DNA of 8,986 nt from Chloroflexota bacterium (GTDB taxonomy: Bacteria; Chloroflexota; Limnocylindria; Limnocylindrales; CSP1-4), in assembly GCA_005880805.1 (NCBI GenBank), contig VBFZ01000154.1, positions 1 to 8,986 of the forward strand, written 5' to 3'. The notes beneath the pieces were generated by a model. That model made no database searches and was not told the DNA's origin. It saw nothing but the letters and a program-made list of their open reading frames with translations. How positions within the stretch are numbered: position 1 is the stretch's first letter; each line of letters begins with the position of its first letter. The position numbers and the translations under genes were made by a program. Shown here in pieces: positions 6,829 through 8,986 of the stretch.

Positions 6829-7464
6829 TCAAAGACCGGTCAGGAAGTTCACGAGCGGCTGTGCCACCGAGTCGAAGACGATCCCGACAAGCGTCCCGCC
6901 GGGCCCGATCGGCACGAACGCGGCCAGGATCAGCAGGATGAATCCGTACCGCTCGAGCGTCGGGCGGACCTGCCACACGGTTCGTGGATTGAGCAGCGAG
7001 AACAGCACCTTGGATCCATCCAGTGGAGGGATCGGGATCAGGTTGAAGACGAACAGGATCACGTTGAAGACGACGAACCAGTAGAGCGTCTCCTCGAAGA
7101 TCCTCGGCACGCTCATCTCCGTCATCACGATATAGCGCAGCGGCAGCGCCGCGGCCGACGCCAGGACGAGGTTCGAAATCGGCCCCGCAGCGGCCACGAT
7201 CCCCTCCCCATAACGACCCCCGCGCAGGTTGTACGGGTTGACGGGCGTCGGCTTCGCCCAGCCGAACCCCGCGACGAGGAGGAGGAGGGCCCCGATCGGG
7301 TCGAAGTGCGCGATGGGGTTGAGGGTCAGACGACCCATCAGCTTGGCCGTACCGTCACCGAGTCGGTAGGCGGCGAGAGCGTGACTGAACTCATGGACCG
7401 GAAAACAGATGAGGATGATGAGCCCGAGCGCGATCAGGACGGCTGGGTCCCGTCCGAGCAGCAC
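6829..7464 (-). CDS. M50 (site-2 protease) family membrane metalloprotease
   Basis: This 211-residue integral membrane protein has the zinc site HEFSH (24-28) in its first transmembrane helix and the third-ligand motif NLIPIPPLDG (141-150, D149). FGWAKPTPVNP (67-77) and AAGPISN (92-98) are typical of the compact M50B subgroup (Rv/YwhC-like) that lacks PDZ domains. About five hydrophobic segments are visible. Such proteases cut membrane-embedded substrates, but the substrates of this compact subgroup are largely unknown. The GTG at 7464 is the earliest possible start because an in-frame TAG directly precedes it. The gene lies 43 bp after the PH-SHOCT gene and just before scpA. An M50 gene before scpA-scpB-rluB, often with trpS between, is a known arrangement; trpS is absent here. 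Confidence 0.92.
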   Translation of the reverse strand: MLLGRDPAVLIALGLIILICFPVHEFSHALAAYRLGDGTAKLMGRLTLNPIAHFDPIGALLLLVAGFGWAKPTPVNPYNLRGGRYGEGIVAAAGPISNLVLASAAALPLRYIVMTEMSVPRIFEETLYWFVVFNVILFVFNLIPIPPLDGSKVLFSLLNPRTVWQVRPTLERYGFILLILAAFVPIGPGGTLVGIVFDSVAQPLVNFLTGL

Positions 7465-7467
7465 CTA

Positions 7468-7477
7468 GGGGATCCCC
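7468..7477. repeat. 10-bp palindrome upstream of the M50 start
   Basis: The perfect palindrome GGGGATCCCC lies three bases before the GTG start of the M50 gene, in the 43-bp gap after the PH-SHOCT gene. Its left half could serve as a poor Shine-Dalgarno (GGGGA), and pairing would hide it. In GC-rich DNA a 10-bp palindrome can arise by chance. Confidence 0.35.
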
Positions 7478-7507
7478 GTGCGGGAGGAACGTGTGGAAGG
7501 CCGCATG

Positions 7508-8236
7508 TCAGATACGGTTCAGCAGCTCGGTTTTTTTCGCCTCGTACTCCTCGGGGCTGATCGCGCCCCGGTCGCGGAGGTCCGCCAGGCGATTGAGCGT
7601 CGCGGTCACCTGATCCGCAGTCATGGCTGATGAAGCCGGTGACGAAGCCGGCGCGGGCACCGGAGCGGCGACGGGCTCCGGCGCCGGAGGAGGCGCTGGT
7701 GCAGCCCTCAGGGGCGGCGAGGGCATCCGGACCAGGTCCGACTCCAGGGCGTGCTTCTGGTTCAGCATCTCCTTCTTGAACGTCGGCGCCTGGTTCAGCA
7801 TCTTGTAGTGGTCGACCTCCTGTTCGGCGGCAGTGAGGATGTCCAGGTCGCCATAACCCAGGATCCGGCCGATGAAGTTCTGGTCGAGGACGGCGTCGTT
7901 GATCTTCTCGAGCGAGCTGTCCGCCGAGTGCTTGTTGATGATGCCGTCGACCTTCAGCACCCGCCGGTTGGTGACGATGTAGTCCTGCGCGTACCAGTTC
8001 CAGTACACCTTGGCCAGCCACAGCAGCGAGATCACCACACCCACGAGGACGGCGTAGCCAAGGCCCGTCTTGAAGGGGCTCTCCCCCACCCCCGACGTGA
8101 CGATCAGCAATCCGAAGCTGGCGATCAACAGCGCCCACGGGTAGCGACCGTCGATGAGCGTCGCGAGCCAGTGCTGGCGCGTGCGCAGGGCGATGCGCTC
8201 CTCGTTCGCGAGCAGGCTGTCAGCGTACCGCGCCAT
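7508..8236 (-). CDS. Membrane protein with bacterial PH domain and C-terminal SHOCT motif
   Basis: The function of this 242-residue protein is not known. Two hydrophobic helices (about 33-49 and 60-76) form a hairpin in the membrane. A bacterial PH (bPH2/YdbS-like) domain follows (about 86-145: DYIVTNRRVLKVDGII, with SLEKINDAVLDQNFIGRILGYGDLDI). A disordered Pro/Ala linker (about 172-204) leads to a SHOCT motif (about 213-242: LNRLADLRDRGAISPEEYEAKKTELLNRI), a short helical module found at the ends of many bacterial proteins and thought to promote oligomerisation. The topology suggests that PH and SHOCT lie on the same side, probably the cytoplasm. The ATG at 8236 has a strong AGGAGG site. 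It sits between xerD and the M50 gene, where parA often sits in related clusters. The domain assignment is by motif reading. Confidence 0.85.
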   Translation of the reverse strand: MARYADSLLANEERIALRTRQHWLATLIDGRYPWALLIASFGLLIVTSGVGESPFKTGLGYAVLVGVVISLLWLAKVYWNWYAQDYIVTNRRVLKVDGIINKHSADSSLEKINDAVLDQNFIGRILGYGDLDILTAAEQEVDHYKMLNQAPTFKKEMLNQKHALESDLVRMPSPPLRAAPAPPPAPEPVAAPVPAPASSPASSAMTADQVTATLNRLADLRDRGAISPEEYEAKKTELLNRI

Positions 8237-8246
8237 CGGGCCGTGT

Positions 8247-8252
8247 CCTCCT
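8247..8252 (-). promoter_or_regulatory. Shine-Dalgarno AGGAGG of the PH-SHOCT gene
   Basis: A perfect AGGAGG lies 10 nt before the ATG at 8236 and shares its first base with the last base of the xerD TGA (reading TGAGGAGG). It is the strongest ribosome binding site in the window and fixes the start of the PH-SHOCT gene. Efficient reinitiation after xerD is likely. Confidence 0.8.
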
Positions 8253-8986
8253 CAGGCCCGCGGATGCGCGCGGGCGTACACCTCTCGGACGCGCTCGCCC
8301 GTGACGTGGGTGTAGAGCTGCGTGGTGCTGATACTCGCATGTCCGAGCAACTCCTGAACGACGCGCAGGTCGGCTCCGCCTTCGAGGAGATGGGTCGCGA
8401 ACGAGTGACGAAGGGTGTGCGGGGTGATCCGCTCGTCGAGCCCGGCGCGCCGTGCGGCACGCTTGAGCGCGGACCAGGCCTGCTGCCTGGCGAGGCGCAG
8501 TCCGCGAGGTGTGAGGAAGAGCGCTCCGCCACGGGCCATGCCGTCGCGCAGCCATGCTGGCCGAACCTCCGTCAGGTAGGTCTCCAGCCAGCTCAGCGCC
8601 ACCTCGCCGACCGGCACGAGCCGCTCCTTGTCTCCTTTCCCGATGACCCGGACGAACCCGCCGTCCGTCGAGAGGTCCTCCCGATCGAGGCGAAGCGCTT
8701 CGCTGATCCGCAACCCGGAGGCGTACAGCAGCTCCAGGAGCGCGCGGTCCCGGACGGCGGCGTCCCGCGGAGGCCCGGCGGGAACTTCACCGGGTCCGGA
8801 CGCCTCCAGCAGCCGCTCGACTTCTTCGATCGAGAGGACGTGCGGCAGCTGGCGGACCTGCCGCGGCAGGTCGATGCGCGACGCGATGTCAACGGCGATG
8901 AGTCCCTCCCCAAACGCGAAGCGGTAGAAGCCGCGCACGGACGCCGTGCGACGACGACGTGTGGTGGAGCGCAGGGGCGATCCGTC
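8252..8986 (-). CDS. xerD: Tyrosine recombinase XerD/XerC; 5' end cut by window edge
   Basis: Xer recombinases resolve chromosome dimers at dif, working with FtsK at division. The frame is open to the window edge (244 codons plus TGA), so the start and part of the N-terminal core-binding domain are missing. A GTG at 8938 is in frame but would truncate the SAM-like domain, whose end (RSTTRRRRTASVRGFYRF) is visible upstream of it. The catalytic residues are all present: Arg in ASGLRISE, Lys in GKGDKERLVP, HTLRHSF (HxxR), His in LLGHASISTTQ and the nucleophile Tyr in LYTHV (codon 8312-8314). The spacing and the ADLRVVQELLGH block match Xer rather than phage integrases. Choosing XerD over XerC rests on neighbourhood (upstream of scpAB) and is less sure. 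Confidence 0.93.
   Translation of the reverse strand, partial: DGSPLRSTTRRRRTASVRGFYRFAFGEGLIAVDIASRIDLPRQVRQLPHVLSIEEVERLLEASGPGEVPAGPPRDAAVRDRALLELLYASGLRISEALRLDREDLSTDGGFVRVIGKGDKERLVPVGEVALSWLETYLTEVRPAWLRDGMARGGALFLTPRGLRLARQQAWSALKRAARRAGLDERITPHTLRHSFATHLLEGGADLRVVQELLGHASISTTQLYTHVTGERVREVYARAHPRA

Noticed and set aside
6809..6976. Upstream in-frame extension of scpA to about 6976.
   Set aside because: It overlaps the M50 gene and is low-complexity Arg-rich sequence; the ATG at 6808 (or GTG at 6826) suits the family.
8252..8986. Tyrosine recombinase as a sign of a prophage or integrative element.
   Set aside because: Its motifs are Xer-like, it is co-oriented and tightly spaced with housekeeping genes, and no phage genes, tRNA or attachment-site repeats are visible.
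1..8986. CRISPR array, insertion sequence, tRNA/rRNA genes or a defence/toxin system.
   Set aside because: No spaced repeats, transposase motifs, terminal inverted repeats, RNA gene signatures or defence-type domains were seen; coding genes account for nearly all of the window.

Overview
This is a strongly GC-rich window (G or C at most third codon positions) that is almost entirely coding. Eleven genes all lie on the minus strand, so they read from the right edge to the left edge. The genes are typical bacterial housekeeping genes. The gene set and its merging of two familiar clusters suggest a high-GC Chloroflexota-type bacterium, with Actinobacteriota or a neighbouring phylum as alternatives. 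That placement is an inference from gene order and composition, not from a sequence search.

Layout in the direction of transcription: (1) xerD, a tyrosine recombinase cut by the right edge; (2) a two-helix membrane protein with a bacterial PH domain and a C-terminal SHOCT motif; (3) a short M50 (site-2-protease type) membrane metalloprotease; (4) scpA and scpB, the kleisin and its partner in the SMC condensin complex; (5) an RluB/RsuA-family pseudouridine synthase; (6) cmk, CMP kinase; (7) plsC, 1-acyl-glycerol-3-phosphate acyltransferase; (8) a short-chain dehydrogenase/reductase; (9) ispH, the last enzyme of the MEP isoprenoid pathway; (10) der (engA), a double-GTPase ribosome assembly factor whose 3' end is cut by the left edge. 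Junctions are very tight: three GTGA or ATGA stop/start overlaps, gaps of 2-20 bp at most others, 43 bp before the protease and 50 bp before ispH. This points to one or two polycistronic transcripts. No stretch over 300 bases lacks a gene.

The genes serve growth and division: resolution and organisation of the chromosome (XerD, ScpAB), ribosome maturation (the pseudouridine synthase and Der), nucleotide supply (Cmk) and membrane precursors (PlsC, IspH, possibly the SDR). The block xerD - scpA - scpB - rluB - cmk - der resembles the actinobacterial order, with a membrane module (PH-SHOCT plus M50) where parA usually sits and a lipid/isoprenoid module (plsC-SDR-ispH) between cmk and der.

I found no mobile element, CRISPR array, tRNA/rRNA, toxin-antitoxin or defence system, and no clear new multi-gene system. 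The points worth a second look are smaller: a possible leaderless promoter at ispH, unusual residues around the IspH cluster cysteines, an Asn-to-Asp change at the SDR catalytic tetrad, a Ca-loop-like tail on ScpB, an expanded repeat-bearing linker in Der, and the PH-SHOCT/M50 pair.
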